A stretch of 64,000 nt of DNA from Mesostigma viride (lineage: Eukaryota; Streptophyta; Mesostigmatophyceae; Mesostigmatales; Mesostigmataceae). This document shows, piece after piece, positions 43,701-55,144 of this stretch (its first letter is position 1; every line of letters starts with the position of its first letter). The notes under the pieces are model-generated. The model searched no databases and was not told the origin of the DNA. It was given only the letters and a program-made list of their open reading frames with translations. Position numbers and translations under genes: made by a program. The stretch covers positions 4,624,100 to 4,688,099 of the forward strand of contig RPFO01000175.1 in NCBI GenBank assembly GCA_009746045.1, given 5' to 3'.

Positions 43701-46700
43701 TAATTATAGTAGTAATAATACTAATAGCATTGTCATGGTAATAGTAATTATAGTAGTAATAATACGAATAGCATTGTCCATGGCTGCGTCAACGTCATGC
43801 TCAACGGCGCACGTGGCAGCTGCCATCGTATGGGGGGAGGGGGGAAGGAACGACACTACGCACATGCTCGACCTGGGGGGCGGGGCACGTGCGAGATGCG
43901 CTATGCCAGCCATCATGCATTCCTCAACTACCGTCCTCACTCACTTTTCATTTTCCCCCCTGCTTTGTGGCACATGCGTGCTTGTTATCGTTTTCTCATG
44001 ATTGTGGGGGGCTGCGCGCACGTGCCCTCCTTTTCTTCGTTTGCGCACATGCATGGGGGGGCCGTGCGTCAGCAGCCGCTGGGACAGCCCGACGGCGTCC
44101 TCCCGTGGCAACAGCTCCGAATGGGGCAAGAGGTGGCGCGACCGCGCGCAGGCGATGGCGCTCTGGCGCCGCCGCAACAACGTGGACGAGAACGCCAAGG
44201 TGTTTGCGATCGCGGGGCCGAACGGCGACGGCATCCGTGCGCGGCTGGTGCGGCGCGGGTGGAAAGAGAACAAGGAAACTGGTAGTCGGTGCTGGGACCT
44301 GCTGTGGGCACTGCACTCAGCCACGGTGGCGAGTGCGGAGCTGGAGGAGGACCAGGTGGGTGGGGTTGGTGCACAGGTATACTTGTCGAGCCATCATCAT
44401 GTGCGCCTCTCCAGGTCCTAAGGGCTCGTTGGAATCTGGGTTCACGCGTCAAATTGTGTGGCCAGTAGTTTCTTGGGTGGCCGCAGCTCGGGCTGAAAAA
44501 CGGACCTGGTGTGTGAATGAATGTACCACTTCAGGTGCCTTTCGTGCTTTCCTAGTGGCTTGTTGCTTAATATTCCATTCCATCATGCACTTAACTATTT
44601 TGTTTCCGTTCGAGCACACAATCCTCCCAGTCACACCTTCTAACCTGTGTCGAGCTGCAGCTGCTAGGGAGTGGAAAAGTCGCTACCCTGCCACTCCTTC
44701 CACCACCCCTTCCCCACATTTTTCACCGGACCTTCCGGCTCTCCTCCATCTCTCCGCCACCCGTCTACCTCTGGGCTACCTCTGTGTCCGCCACCAATGG
44801 CCCTCTGCTGTTTTTCTCCTCCCCCCCTGCCCCTCCCTCCCCCCCCACCGCTGCCGTTGTACCCCTTCACCTTACTACCATACCCCACCCATCGCCGCCA
44901 CGACTCCTTTACCCGTCACCCACCCCCTCTTTCTACTGTCATGAAACCCCCTTCCTTTGCTGCCGTCCCCCACCCATCGCCCCCACAGCCTCCTGACTCG
45001 CCACCCAACCATTATATTTCTACTGCCATCCGCAGATCGCCAACCACTTCCGCGGCAGCCACGTGCTCACCACCAAGGCCGGGCTGCACGCGGTGATGCG
45101 CCACCTGGCGGCCGTGCGCGGCATGCGGCACCGCCAGCTGGAGCTCGAGGGCAGCGTCGACTCATTCCCCCCACACATGCAGGCATCCGTCACCAAAGGC
45201 CTCCAGGCCGATGCGGACGACCCGCATTCCTCAGGATCGGAGCAGTCGCTGGTGAAGGACGACTTGTCCTTGAAGGGGGTGTCATCGGCGGCGGATTCGG
45301 CCAATCGTCCTCCCCCACAATGGTCCCTCTCCGCAGGTGCTCCCCAAGCGAGCATGGCGCGGCACCTGGCGCGCCTCTGGGACCCGGACGCCTTCTACCC
45401 GCGCTCGTACGACCTCTCGTCCGCAACCTCGCTCATGAAGTTTGTGGCCGATTTCCAGTCCACCGCGGCAGAGGCCTTCCTCCGCGCGGTGCTGGGGGGG
45501 GCGGCCGCGTTGGTGGCACCAGGAGCCAGGGGCGGCCGTCGGGGGGGCAGCGAAGGAGACACCTCCGCTGGCGGGGGCTCGGGAGGGGAGGATGGCGACC
45601 AGGAGGAACAAGAGGAAGAAGACGGAGAAGGAGAAGGCAAAGAGGGTGGGACAAACGTGGAAGAACCGGCGTCTGCCGATGACCTGGCAGGGAAGGCCAG
45701 GGACGCCGCAGGGACATCCGCCGACGCTGGCGCGGAGGGCAGCCTCTCCGGGGGAGAGAAGTCCGCCGGTGGCCAGGGCCAAGATTCTCTGGATGGAAGT
45801 CAAGGGGCCGGAGACCGTGGTAATGGCAGTGGGGCACCCGCGTTGAATATACCGGCTGGCACGACGGCATCCCTGGCCGCCTGCCTGGCCGTGGGGTGGG
45901 GAAGCCGGCCGTGGCACCACCCAGGGTGGTCAGGGGGGTTGAGCCAGGAGGGGGGGAGCACGAGTGGTGGGCCAACAGGCAGTGGATCATCCACGGCATC
46001 TGCAACATCATCGGCAACATCATCGGCAACATCATCTGCAACAACAGCGACGTCGACGCCACCGTTGCGGTCGTCATTGCCGTCGGCAGCATCCGTGCTG
46101 CCACCATCGGCGTCATCCTCATCGGCGGGCAGTTCAAGCCAATCAGCCGCCACCGTCGGGCCCGCGCAACGTGCCCGGTCGGCACACCCCGCGTCACCAT
46201 CCAGGACAGGAGACAGCAAGTCCCTTCGACCAGAGTCGGGTCCAGCCGTTCGACCAGAGTCGAATCAAGACAAGGGTGGCCAGGGCCAGGATGGTCCCCC
46301 GCCCTCAACGCGCGTGAGGGCGGCCTCCGCCAGGAGTGGTGACAGGGCGGACTCTGCAGGTGGCAAGGGCGCGGGAAGCGAGAGCCGACAGGGTGGCGGA
46401 GATACTGGGAAGATGAATGGCAATCGCGACGAGAAGAATAACAGTGAGAAGAGCAGCGAGGCACCTGCAGGGCCCAGGGTGGGGGGAATATCAGGGAGGT
46501 ACGCGCCAGGAGGGGCATGCTATGTTGTTGGTGCGGATGCAGCAGCCATGGGGGACAACGATGACAATGTGGATGAGGATGATGCAGCGGCCCCCGTGCC
46601 CAACCGCCTGCTGGGCTGCCCCGCACCCACCCTGGACGCGCAAGGGGACGTGCTGGTGGACGCGCGGCTGGTGGAGTTTGCGCTGGCCACCGTCACGTCC

Positions 46701-49700
46701 CGGTTGAAGGGCTCCTCCGATGGGGTGGGCAAGAAAGGGAGGGGGAGGAGCGTGGGCGAAGGGCGGGCTGACTCAGCCCATGCAACAACCGGTGAAGGAA
46801 GGGGAGTGCCCGATTCGGACCTGCCGTGTGTGCACGGGGGTCAAGGTCTTGGGAAGCATGCCCATATTGGAGGGGAGGGGGATTCGTCGACCTCCCTCCA
46901 TCCCCCTTCATCTGCCTCTCTCAACGCACCCTCCTTGCCTCCCTCTTCCCAAGGCCTCCATCCCCCAGTCAGCGAAGAGGAAGCAGAGCTGTTGCTGGGA
47001 CACCTGGAGCAGCTGCAGTGGCTGCTGTCGCCTGCGTGCCCTGTCCCTGTGCCCCTTGCCAGCGGGGCCCCCGGCACCAGCGCCCGCGGGAGGGCGGCCG
47101 CCAGCGAGGAAAGTACTGAGCCACCGCTGCTGTCAAACGTCCCGGGCGCATTTCCTGCTCCCTCCCACAGTCACCCCGCTGAGATGGGGGCGGATGGTAA
47201 GAGGGGGCTTCATGCCTCGGAGAGTCAGCTGGCTGGGGGGGTGGCGCCAGGTGGCTCCCCGATGCTCCCAGTGTCCCCTGCACGCCTAGCCTCTGCGAAT
47301 GCACGCCGCCCCCAGGTCCCCCGACCATCCACGGCCGCACGGGGGGGGTCCTCGGCAAAGGGTAGCAACTTGGAGAGTTTCAGTCCCATGGCAGCGGGCG
47401 TGCTCTCGCCATCGCCTTTTGCGGGTACAGAGATGGGGTCGCCCGGGAGTCGTCCGGGTGGGAAGGAAGCGCGCCGGCGACCGCTCACGGCGACCTTGTC
47501 CAAAGGGGACGCGCCGTCCATGCCTGGCTTGGGCCAAGGGGGAGGGGCTCCCTATGGACAACGGGGGGTGGCGCTATGGTCGCCGAGCAAGGCAGGCATA
47601 GGGAGCGGGGGGACAGGGAGCGGGGCCGAGGGGTGCGTGTCTGGGTCGGGGTCGGGCCGTTGCCCCTTGCGCCGCGTCCGGATCGTGGCCCTGGAGAAGG
47701 GAGACAGGGATGGGGATGCCAACGGGGTATGCGGTGAGGAGGGGGCCACACTGGCGAAAGATCCACACGCTGCATGGGGAGGGGCGACCCTGAACAGGGG
47801 TAACGTGGATGGCCGGAATAGAGGGGAGGGGGCAAGCCGGGATGTGTTTGGGTGGGCAGGGACCGGGACCCACAAGTGTGGAGGGGGGGTCGGATTATAT
47901 AGTTCTAGTCCTGGCAAAGGAAGCAAGGACTCTGGGGGGGTCGCGGATCGGAATGACGGGCAGGAGGGGGAGGCAGAGGAGGATGTCGACGCGGCGCTGA
48001 GAGCGAGGGCGAGGGAGTTGTTGCGGCGGTTGGACCGCGCGAACCATCAGGCCTGCATCAACGGGCCGGCAAATGCATGGGTGGTCAAGGTAAGGGGCGG
48101 CGGGTGGCCGAGGGATGGAAGGGGAGGCAGGATAAGGCTGTGTTGATCTAGCAGGTGTGGGTGTGCGCCACCACGGTCCCCACCGGGTTCAAGAGTCACC
48201 CTGCTGGGTGTACACCCGTAATCGCCCTGCTGGGTATACATCCACGGGAGATTGTATCGGCCACGCGGAGTGGGCGGGGCTGGGCGTAGCATGCGATTTG
48301 TCCATTCGCTCGCCTCCATTGGGAGAGCCATCGTGCATGTGATGGACTTCCTGTAGTACAGTTCCTATAGTACAGTTCCAATAGTACAGGAAGTATTATA
48401 GCTTCCTATAGTACTACAGGAAGTATTATAGCTTCCTATAGTACTACAGGAAGTATTAAAGCTTCCTGCAGTGCTGGTGCCCCTTTTATTTCTTGCAACT
48501 GCATCGCTTGGGTTATAGAGGAGGCAACGTTGACGTTCGTCAGCTCCACTTTGTAAGGCTTGGATGTTTAGTTGCCTCGAGGCTGCACGGCCAATAACTC
48601 GACTGTTTTTTTCTTGACTGGCAGGCCCCCTCCTTAGCGTAAGTGTTTTCAAGCCTCTCCTGCACTCCTTCTCCCCTTTTAATTCTCATTTTACTCTTCT
48701 CCTCCACATCGTGCTGGGTTCTTTTCCGGGGCTGGCACCCGCAGCCCGCCGGCACCGCACGGGGCTTCAACGTTAAAGTCCACAACAGCCTCCAACGCAT
48801 CCTGTCGGAGCTACGCTCGGGCCCTCCACGCGTGGTATGCTGGCGCACGCGCACGCACAGAGACGCAGAGAGAGAGAAAGACAGAGAGACAGAGAGAGAC
48901 GCAAGGAAATTGTGCACATACTACACAAGCAAGAGCAAAAGCAAATCAACACACTGCATGTGGGCCCACCATGCGTGGTATGCTGGCACGGACATGGTAT
49001 GCATGGAGATGTGGCCAGCCTTTGCAGAATCGGAACATTATCCCTTTACTTGTGGACAGAGGTTCAGGTGGATCCAATGATTTCTTCAGACGCAGCCACC
49101 CGGCGTCCAGTGTCCAGTGTAGGTCTTCGCAACGGCATGTGTTTGGTGCTCGCATTCACGCCTGTGCTCTCGCCTTGCCTTGTGTACTACTCCATCGGAT
49201 GTGACGGACGGTAGCTGCGACCGTGAAGTTCACCGTGTCTGCGACGACTTGAATAGATGCCAGGCGCTGTGCAGGCTTTCCCCAAGCTGATGGAAGGGAA
49301 GGTGGCACTGGCTGGGCATGCCCCCGTATGCTGCACCACTAGGGACCAATCAGGTGTCACGGATTGAATGGCGACGTCATCCCGAACGATATCTTGGCTC
49401 TCAAGTATTGAGGCATGTTGAGTAGGCAATATGTTAGGCAGTTTGTGTAGATGTACTGGTTATCTCATGACGCACTACTAGGATATTTGTCGGTACCGTA
49501 CCAAAAATTGCACTATGATACTAGTCAGTTGCCACCATGGGGAGCGGGCCATATGGCTAACAGAGGTATCAGCAGGCAATATGAGTATGGGTAAGTGATA
49601 TGACTCATAAATTGCCAGCACTAGGCCGGCCGCTGCCATTAAGTTACCTCCTAACTTTATCAAATGCCTGCTGTCTAAGTATACGTGCTGTAAGCTTCCG

Positions 49701-51521
49701 TGCGCAAGGGCGGCACTGACAGGTGTGGGCATGCCTACCTTTGTGACTGATGATCATTTACAATCATGTCATCTATCATGGATTGATTATCATATTAAAT
49801 CATGCCACCTGTCACACATTTGGCTGCCCAATGGCCAGGTCCAGAAGTACGTCGAATCGCCCCTGACGGTGGACGCCTGCAAGATCGACATCCGGCAGTG
49901 GGTGCTGGTGACCTGCTTCGACCCCCTGGTGGTAGGTCCCTATTCTCCCCAGGACATAAGATAGAGAAGCCACCCAGGCATAACCTCCACAAAAAAGGAT
50001 TTTGCTGCATTGTGTGTGGACATGTGCAGCGGCAACCAAGTACGCTGAGGGGGCAACCCTTTGGTGAATCACGGTAGCGTGTGCAAGCTGGATGCATGCA
50101 TGTGTAAGCTCACATGTGGGCAATCGGCGCATATCCATGCACCTGCACCCTGTCTGGTTTGATTGATTGATCATTAGTCACGCAGTCCTGTTGGGGAGCC
50201 GCGGAGCATAAACCCTGTCTGGTTTGATTGATTGATCATTAGTCACGCAGTCCTGTTGGGGAGCCGCGGAGCATAAACCCTGTCTGGTTTGATTGATTGA
50301 TCATTAGTCACGCAGTCCTGTTGGGGAGCCGCGGAGCATAAACCCTGTCTGGTTTGATGTTGTACTGCTGCGCGAGGCAACCCCTACTTAGCGGACGAAC
50401 CCTTCCCAGCTATATCTTCTTCTCACCTTGCCATACTGTGTACAGCACAGAGTGTTGTCTTTCACTATGGACCAGCGGTATCCCAGAGGTCCTGTGTTCG
50501 AATCTAGTATGGTACCAAACTATTTCCCTATCGTCGCATTTCCCCCACACCTCCTTTCGTGCCCTCCGGTCATGCGCACGTGTGTTGTTGCTGACAACCG
50601 TGCACACGTCTGCGTGCACATAGGGTACGGAGCGAGAGGAGTAGCTTATCGAGAGGAGTAGCTAACCGAGAGGAATTGCTTATCGAGAGGAATAGCTAAC
50701 CGAGAGGAATAGCTAACCGAGAGGAATAGCTTATCGAGAGGAATAGCTTATCGAGAGGAATAGCTTATCGAGAGGAATAGCTTATCGAGAGGAATAGCTT
50801 ATCGAGAGGAATAGCTTACCGAGAGGAATAGCTTATCGAGAGGAATTGCTTATCGAGAGGAATAGCTAACCGAGAGGAATAGCTTACCGAGAGGAATAGC
50901 TTATCGAGAGGAATTGCTTATCGAGAGGAATAGCTTATCGAGAGGAATAGCTTATCGAGAGGAATAGCTTATCGAGAGGAATAGCTTATCGATATGAATA
51001 GCTTATCGAGAGGAATAGCTTATCGAGAGGAATAGCTTATCGAGAGGAATAGCTTACCGAGAGGAATAGCTAACCGAGAGGAATAGCTAACCGAGAGGAA
51101 TAGCTTATCGAGAGGAATAGCTTATCGAGAGGAATTGCTGATCGAGAGCTACTTCACTCTTGTACCCTCCTCCTTGTTCACATACCATCCTGTACTGCCG
51201 CACTGTCAACGAAACGTGAGTCCTCTCTGGGTCCCAGCTATTAAGTCCCCAGTGGTGCAGACCGCGCATCATCTTGCCGTAATGATGCCATGTCGCATCA
51301 TTGGACTCCTCATGGACGGTCTCAGCCATCCTGTTCACATACGCACATGCACGCTGCTGAGGCATGTACTGTAAAAAAAGCTCCCACGCTTTGGACGATA
51401 TATATAGTATGACGATTTGTGCCCGCGTATCTGCACACCCGCTCATACTGACATGTGCACAATTACACATGGGCGCATGTGCACGCATGCACGCACACAG
51501 ACGCACACGCACACGCACACG

Positions 51522-51552
<31 letters not shown>

Positions 51553-53045
51553 GCACACAACAAAAATGAAAAATGTAACATTTTGAAAGCAATTCACGCA
51601 CATCGCAGGTCTACTTCTACGACGACGCCATCGTCCGGTTCGCCAGCGAGCCCTTCACGCTGGACGTCGCCTCCCTGGGCCTCCCTGGCGTGCACGTGGC
51701 CAACCACAGCGTACAGAAGAACGAGGCCTCCTTTGACGCGCGCGGGGATGGGAACATGTGGGACTCGGCCACCCTGGCGGCCCACCTGGCGGCGTCCCAG
51801 GCGGCGGCATCCTCCTCCTCCTTTCCCTCCTTGGGAGCGGCGTCCAGGCGAGCGTCTTCGGTGAGACCCCAAAGAGCGGCCCACAGACCAGGGGCACAAG
51901 GGGATGGGTCATCCGGGGACCCACCAGAGACGGGACAAGGGGCAGAGACGGCCACGGGTGAGAAGGAAATCGGAACCGGCCCCTATTCCTCCGTACAGGA
52001 GGAGAGACCCCCCCTGCCCTCCCAGGGTGGCCAGGCGGGTCCCTGGGAGGCCAAGGTGGTCCCCGCCATGAAGGCGATCGCCGTTCGCACGCTCCAGTGC
52101 GGGCGCCGGCTGGTGGAGCCCCGCGTCCACTCGTTTGCGCTCTTCGGGTTCGACTTCCTGGTCGACGCCTCCTGCCGCGTGTGGCTGCTGGAGGTGAACG
52201 AGAGCCCTGATCTAAAGAAGTCCACGGCGACCAAGGCGAGGCTGGTGGACCGCATGCTCGATGGCCTCCTGGGGGTGGTCCTGGGGGCTCCCCCCCCTCC
52301 CCCCGGGGGCGTGGAGCACCCCCCTCCTGCTCACCCAGGGAGCGCGGAGCATCCTCCCCCGCCTCCCGGGAACATGGAGCATTCCCTCCCTCGTGGTCAT
52401 TGGGAGCAAGGCACACCTGGGGGACCTGGTCAGGTGGGCCCATCCCCCAGCGTCCCAGGCGGGGCGGACGCAAGAATAGATGCGGGTCAGAGCCAAGCGG
52501 AGGTGGCGGAGGCTGTGAGGGCGGGGGGAAAAGTGGAGGGGGGTGGGAGCTCCGGGGATGGGGCGAGCGCGGGCGCGGGCATAAGCGTGGGTGGGAGCCC
52601 AGCGGTCACCGGGGTGGCTCCCGGCGAGGGCGGTGGGGGTGAGGGAGAAACAAGAGCGGGCGTGAGTGGGGATGGGACCGCAGGTTCAGGTGCCACGAGG
52701 GAAGGTGAGGCTCCGGGAAATGCCTGCCTGGAGACTGCCGCCAGAGCTAGCGGTACAACTCGTGGTTCCACTAGTGGTCATAATGATCCTGGAGTCCCTC
52801 CTAGGCTTCCTATTAGTGGTGGTACTAGTGGTGCTGATGTTCCTGGTGGATCTGTCGCAAAATTGGACGTCCCTGAGGGACGGGCGGGGAATGCCTGCGG
52901 GGACTCACGCGCTGCAGGGGAGGCGCCGGCTCGTGTGGGAGCGAGCGGGTGCGCTGGGACAGCATGGGATTTCCTGTCAGTTCCCGGCCGGTGGCCCGTC
53001 CCACGGTATGGCGGCTGGGCACTGATCCATCCGGTGCTGAAATGA
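34555..53045 (+). CDS. TTLL3-type tubulin glycylase, eight exons
   Basis: ATP-grasp ligase of the tubulin tyrosine ligase-like family, probably adding glycine to tubulin in cilia. Exons: 34555-34740, 35760-39254, 40624-41027, 44073-44355, 45036-48089, 48745-48834, 49839-49931 and 51609-53045; phases agree at every join. The N-terminal 1,300 residues are Gly/Ser/Pro-rich and end in an Ala/Glu/Arg coiled coil. The family core starts in exon 4 (KVFAIAGPNGDGIRARLVRR). It continues in exon 5 (NHFRGSHVLTTKAGL, DAFYPRSYDL), exons 5-6 (WVVK + PAGTARGFNVKV), exon 7 (VQKYVESPLTVDACKIDIRQ) and exon 8 (VHVANHSVQKN, GNMWDS, FGFDFLVD, LLEVNESPDLKKST). A Pro/Gly tail of about 260 residues follows. About 3,010 residues, very long for the family because of low-complexity inserts. 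Exon 2 needs three one-base corrections (see findings). Confidence 0.9.
35760..39254 (+). other. Exon 2 of the TTLL3-like gene, frame slips at poly-G
   Basis: A 3.5-kb exon coding Gly/Ser/His/Pro-rich sequence, ending with a helical stretch (KHKLERRRREVLAAKGEEER, RTREMLAELERMEAAQ) before GCGCAG|GTAGAA. The frame is the same at both ends, but it changes at G7/G6 (36407-36421), G8 (36583-36590) and G15 (37101-37115), each time by -1. The helix continues in the next exon (LEAAARAEQLAQAARQRLLQ). Confidence 0.65.
39463..39911. repeat. 15-bp minisatellite, about 30 copies
   Basis: Unit GAGTA(T/C)GATACATAG, in the intron between exons 2 and 3. Because 15 is a multiple of 3, it opens long false frames on both strands. 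Confidence 0.97.
40270..40440. repeat. 57-bp tandem repeat, 3 copies
   Basis: Repeats of TATAATAATGGCGAGGCCTG with GCGTGTCATGGTCAC, in the same intron, shortly before the exon at 40624. Confidence 0.85.
41062..42825. repeat. 39-bp minisatellite, about 44 copies, each with a GTGAGT
   Basis: Unit: CAAAGGCCATCGTGAGTGTG, then CCTTGTTGTTGGGGGCCAG. It begins just after the donor ATC|GTGAGTGTGCCTTG of exon 3 and repeats that junction. The unit length is a multiple of 3 and lacks stops in most frames, so open frames of 650-710 codons appear on both strands. They have no other coding feature. Confidence 0.97.
42826..43430. repeat. Partial repeats of the exon-3 end and a GGAA microsatellite
   Basis: GGGAGACGCTCGGGCAATCG at about 42929-42951 copies the last bases of exon 3 (41008-41027). 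Weaker copies (GGGCAATTGTGACTTTACC, GGGGCAATGTCGAG) lie near 43020 and 43332. A pure GGAA array spans about 43175-43324. Confidence 0.85.
43680..43785. repeat. Short AT-rich tandem duplication
   Basis: TAGTAATTATAGTAGTAATAATAC...AATAGCATTGTC occurs twice (from about 43698 and 43744) in the intron before exon 4. Confidence 0.8.
48338..48475. repeat. Short tandem repeat with inverted symmetry
   Basis: AGGAAGTATTATAGCTTCCT and TATAGTACT recur three times; AGGAAG...CTTCCT can fold. It lies in the intron between exons 5 and 6. Confidence 0.8.
50150..50355. repeat. 65-bp tandem repeat, 3 copies, with SINE hairpin module
   Basis: Units begin GGTTTGATTGATTGATCATT at 50156, 50221 and 50286. Each contains GTTGGGGAGCCGCGGAGCA, the dispersed hairpin module. 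The array is in the intron between exons 7 and 8. Confidence 0.9.
50638..51145. repeat. 17-bp minisatellite, about 30 copies
   Basis: Unit GAGGAATAGCTTATCGA, with variants CTAACCGA and ATTGCTTATCGA, in the intron before exon 8. Related variants cluster along the array, as expected from block duplication. Confidence 0.95.
51490..51555. repeat. CA microsatellite
   Basis: CACACGCACACGCGCG followed by (CA)n, about 50 bp upstream of the acceptor ACATCGCAG of exon 8. Confidence 0.9.
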
Positions 53046-53707
53046 CATTCAAGGACTTGCTGATGTGAGCGATCGCTCGCTAGTTGACGATTTGACGGAT
53101 AGTGAAGAGGATGGCTCGTCTAGTGCAAAGTGAAGCAGTAGTGCAGGTAGACTTTCACATGGATTGACGAACCCTGACCGTCAGACTACCACATTGCTGG
53201 GCTAGGGGTCACGTTGCATATGTGGCCAGCTTTAATGTTTCAGCCCACCAGACTCTGTTGCAATATGCCTGGCCTTGAGCTATTAAAATGTGTACAGAGT
53301 TTGCCGCATGGTCAAATGTCACGATGGAGCTGCCTCTGCTGGGTGCCCTGGAGCTGGACCCTCAAATGTATAAGCGGTCCCATTGGGGAGCCATGGAGAA
53401 AAACCCGTTATGATGGCAACGGAAGCAAGCAAAGGCCCCGACTATCTAACTGCTTGTATCTATGGTAGTACATAGTCAATGCACGTAGTAGTATAGTTTT
53501 ACTCAGAAAATGAAAAATTACGGATATGAGACCGGCAACATAGTGAAACTGCCGATGTCAAAGAGGAAGGACCGTAAAGAAAAGAATCACCATGGCAAGC
53601 AAGGATCAATCCAACAAGATAGCGTACAACTATATATTTACAATCACAATTACAAGTTTACATCAGAGTGAAGGCACCCAATTAACCATAGACAAATTAA
53701 GCCAACG
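53046..53707. other. Spacer downstream of the TTLL3-like gene
   Basis: No gene seen. A weak copy of the hairpin module (CATTGGGGAGCCATGGAG) is at about 53379-53396. AT-rich tail-like sequence follows from 53500. Confidence 0.4.
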
Positions 53708-54400
53708 CTAACATGAGATGCCTCTACACATACAACTAGCTACATATAATACTACTAGCAGCAACGTACACCTCTGTTGGCTCATCAGGCCGTAGAAGTG
53801 ACCTACACCGCCTGGCAACCCGGGTCGTGACTTGTACAACTGAGTCGGCGCCCGGACGCGGCATGAATAACACATCAGCCACCATGCGAGTGAGGGTGAG
53901 GGACAGGCGATGCCGCCAAGACGAGGACTGGGCATGTCCGGGCAGACCACGGGGCAGTATGTCTGACCCTCGAGGTCAAGGCGGTCTTCCCGCTGCTGGC
54001 AGCACTCGTGAAAAAACTCCGCCGTCTTGGGGCCCATATCCCCAAACTCCTTGAGCAAGGACACAGGGGATGATTTTGTGGGGCCCCATGTGCACTGCTG
54101 TAGGATGGCAAACTTGTCACACTCGGCCACAGCGGCAGCAGCACCGGCGCAGCCACGTACAGCTGCCCGTAGGATGTGGCGACCGGAGCTAGAGCCGGGC
54201 CGAGCGCCACGGAGACATCAATGAGCAGGTGGCACCCCTTCTCGGCCAGCACGGTAATGTTGGCCCGGTGCCGGGTGGGTGAATAGAGAGCGGCCCCATC
54301 CACATCCTCATGTGCACTTGATGACCAGTGGAGCTAGTGGGGAAATACCGACCGAACCAAGGCACACCGCACCCCGCCGAGGAGAGCGGTATGGAAATAG
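53708..54400 (-). pseudogene. Decayed LINE ORF with restriction-like endonuclease remnant
   Basis: Minus-strand relative of the ORF at 9785-10846. One frame (54303-53875) gives DGAALYSPTRHRANITVLAE and CHLLIDVSVA, matching DGAAFYSPNHRPDIVVLDFE and LLIDVSVARP. Another frame (54130-53708) gives LLKEFGDMGPKTAEFFHECC and REDRLDLEGQ, matching the following block. The catalytic PD has become AN, and frames are shifted, so the copy is dead. Confidence 0.75.
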
Positions 54401-54454
54401 CTAGGCCGGAACCAGTTCTGGGATCTGCTGGCCGCCCAAGGCACCCATGCAGGC

Positions 54455-54600
54455 GATTAAAATTAAAAATTAAATTATAACATGCCTCCGTTGGGAGATC
54501 ATGTAGCACATATTCCTTGATGGGTGGGTGGAGGTGGAGGAAGCCGCGTAATCGAACTAACCTAACTCTAAGCTATCTAGTCTAGAAAATCCTAACTACA
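54455..54600 (-). repeat. SINE-like repeat, minus sense
   Basis: CCTCCGTTGGGAGATCATGT-AGCAC with an AT-rich tail (TTAAAATTAAAAATTAAATT) on its left. This is the same module order as the element at 25483-25622. Boundaries are approximate. Confidence 0.5.
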
Positions 54601-54604
54601 CTAC

Positions 54605-55139
54605 TCAGCAATTAAACGCCCCTTCCTCTTGGGGGGGGGTGGCTTGCCCGCACAGGGGCTGGCGTGTGAGCCTGGACAATTGTCTTCTGCCACCGCTTCT
54701 TGTTCTGCATGGCAGTCCGCAAAAAAGGGAGAGGGAGTGGATGCGGTGTTCAAACTGAGCTGGGACCACTAGGTCGGCCAGCAACATCTGGATGTAGTTC
54801 ATGGCAGACCTGTTTACCTAGAGTTCCTGGGAATGTCCTTGGGGCCAGGCCAGGTCAAATATGCCGCCCTAGCTGGTTGGCCAAGCCGCTGGGGGCCTGC
54901 CAGACCAAGGGCGGTGTCGACCTGGCTGGTGCGAGCAAGATGTCCTACAAATGCCATCCTACGCTGCCTAATCTTGTCCGAAATACGAGGCATACCCTGC
55001 TGAGATACAAAGACTCTAATGACCTACGCTTGGAAAACCCTACATTCAGGACCTGTCGGAGCATCCTGTAAACCGTGCCGTCTAGCTTAGCTGCCAGTGT
55101 GTCCATGAGTGTCCACGCCTCGGCGCCATACGTAAGCAC
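54605..55139 (-). pseudogene. Second LINE family, C-terminal remnant
   Basis: 55139-54945 encodes TYGAEAWTLMDTLAAKLDGT and VYRMLRQVLNVGF, related to TYGAETWTLTQELEQRLDGN of the 17-19 kb LINE. After a frame change, 54960-54840 gives GHLARTSQVDTALGLAG, matching GHLARTDQVDTSDRLGG. The RT active site is missing. It is a 5'-truncated, frame-shifted copy of a related but distinct element. Confidence 0.7.
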
Positions 55140-55144
55140 CGCAG

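Noticed and set aside
45433-46626. Long minus-strand ORF within TTLL3 exon 5
   Set aside because: Shadow of the plus-strand frame, which carries the family motifs at both ends and fits the splice phases.
48625-48638. 14-nt micro-exon GCCCCCTCCTTAGC in the TTLL3-like gene
   Set aside because: It has flanking AG and GTAAGT but would break the frame. Joining 48089 directly to 48745 gives WVVK-PAGTARGF, which fits the family motif in phase.
50638-51145. CRISPR-like array
   Set aside because: Units are contiguous 17-bp tandem repeats without unique spacers, in a eukaryotic intron.
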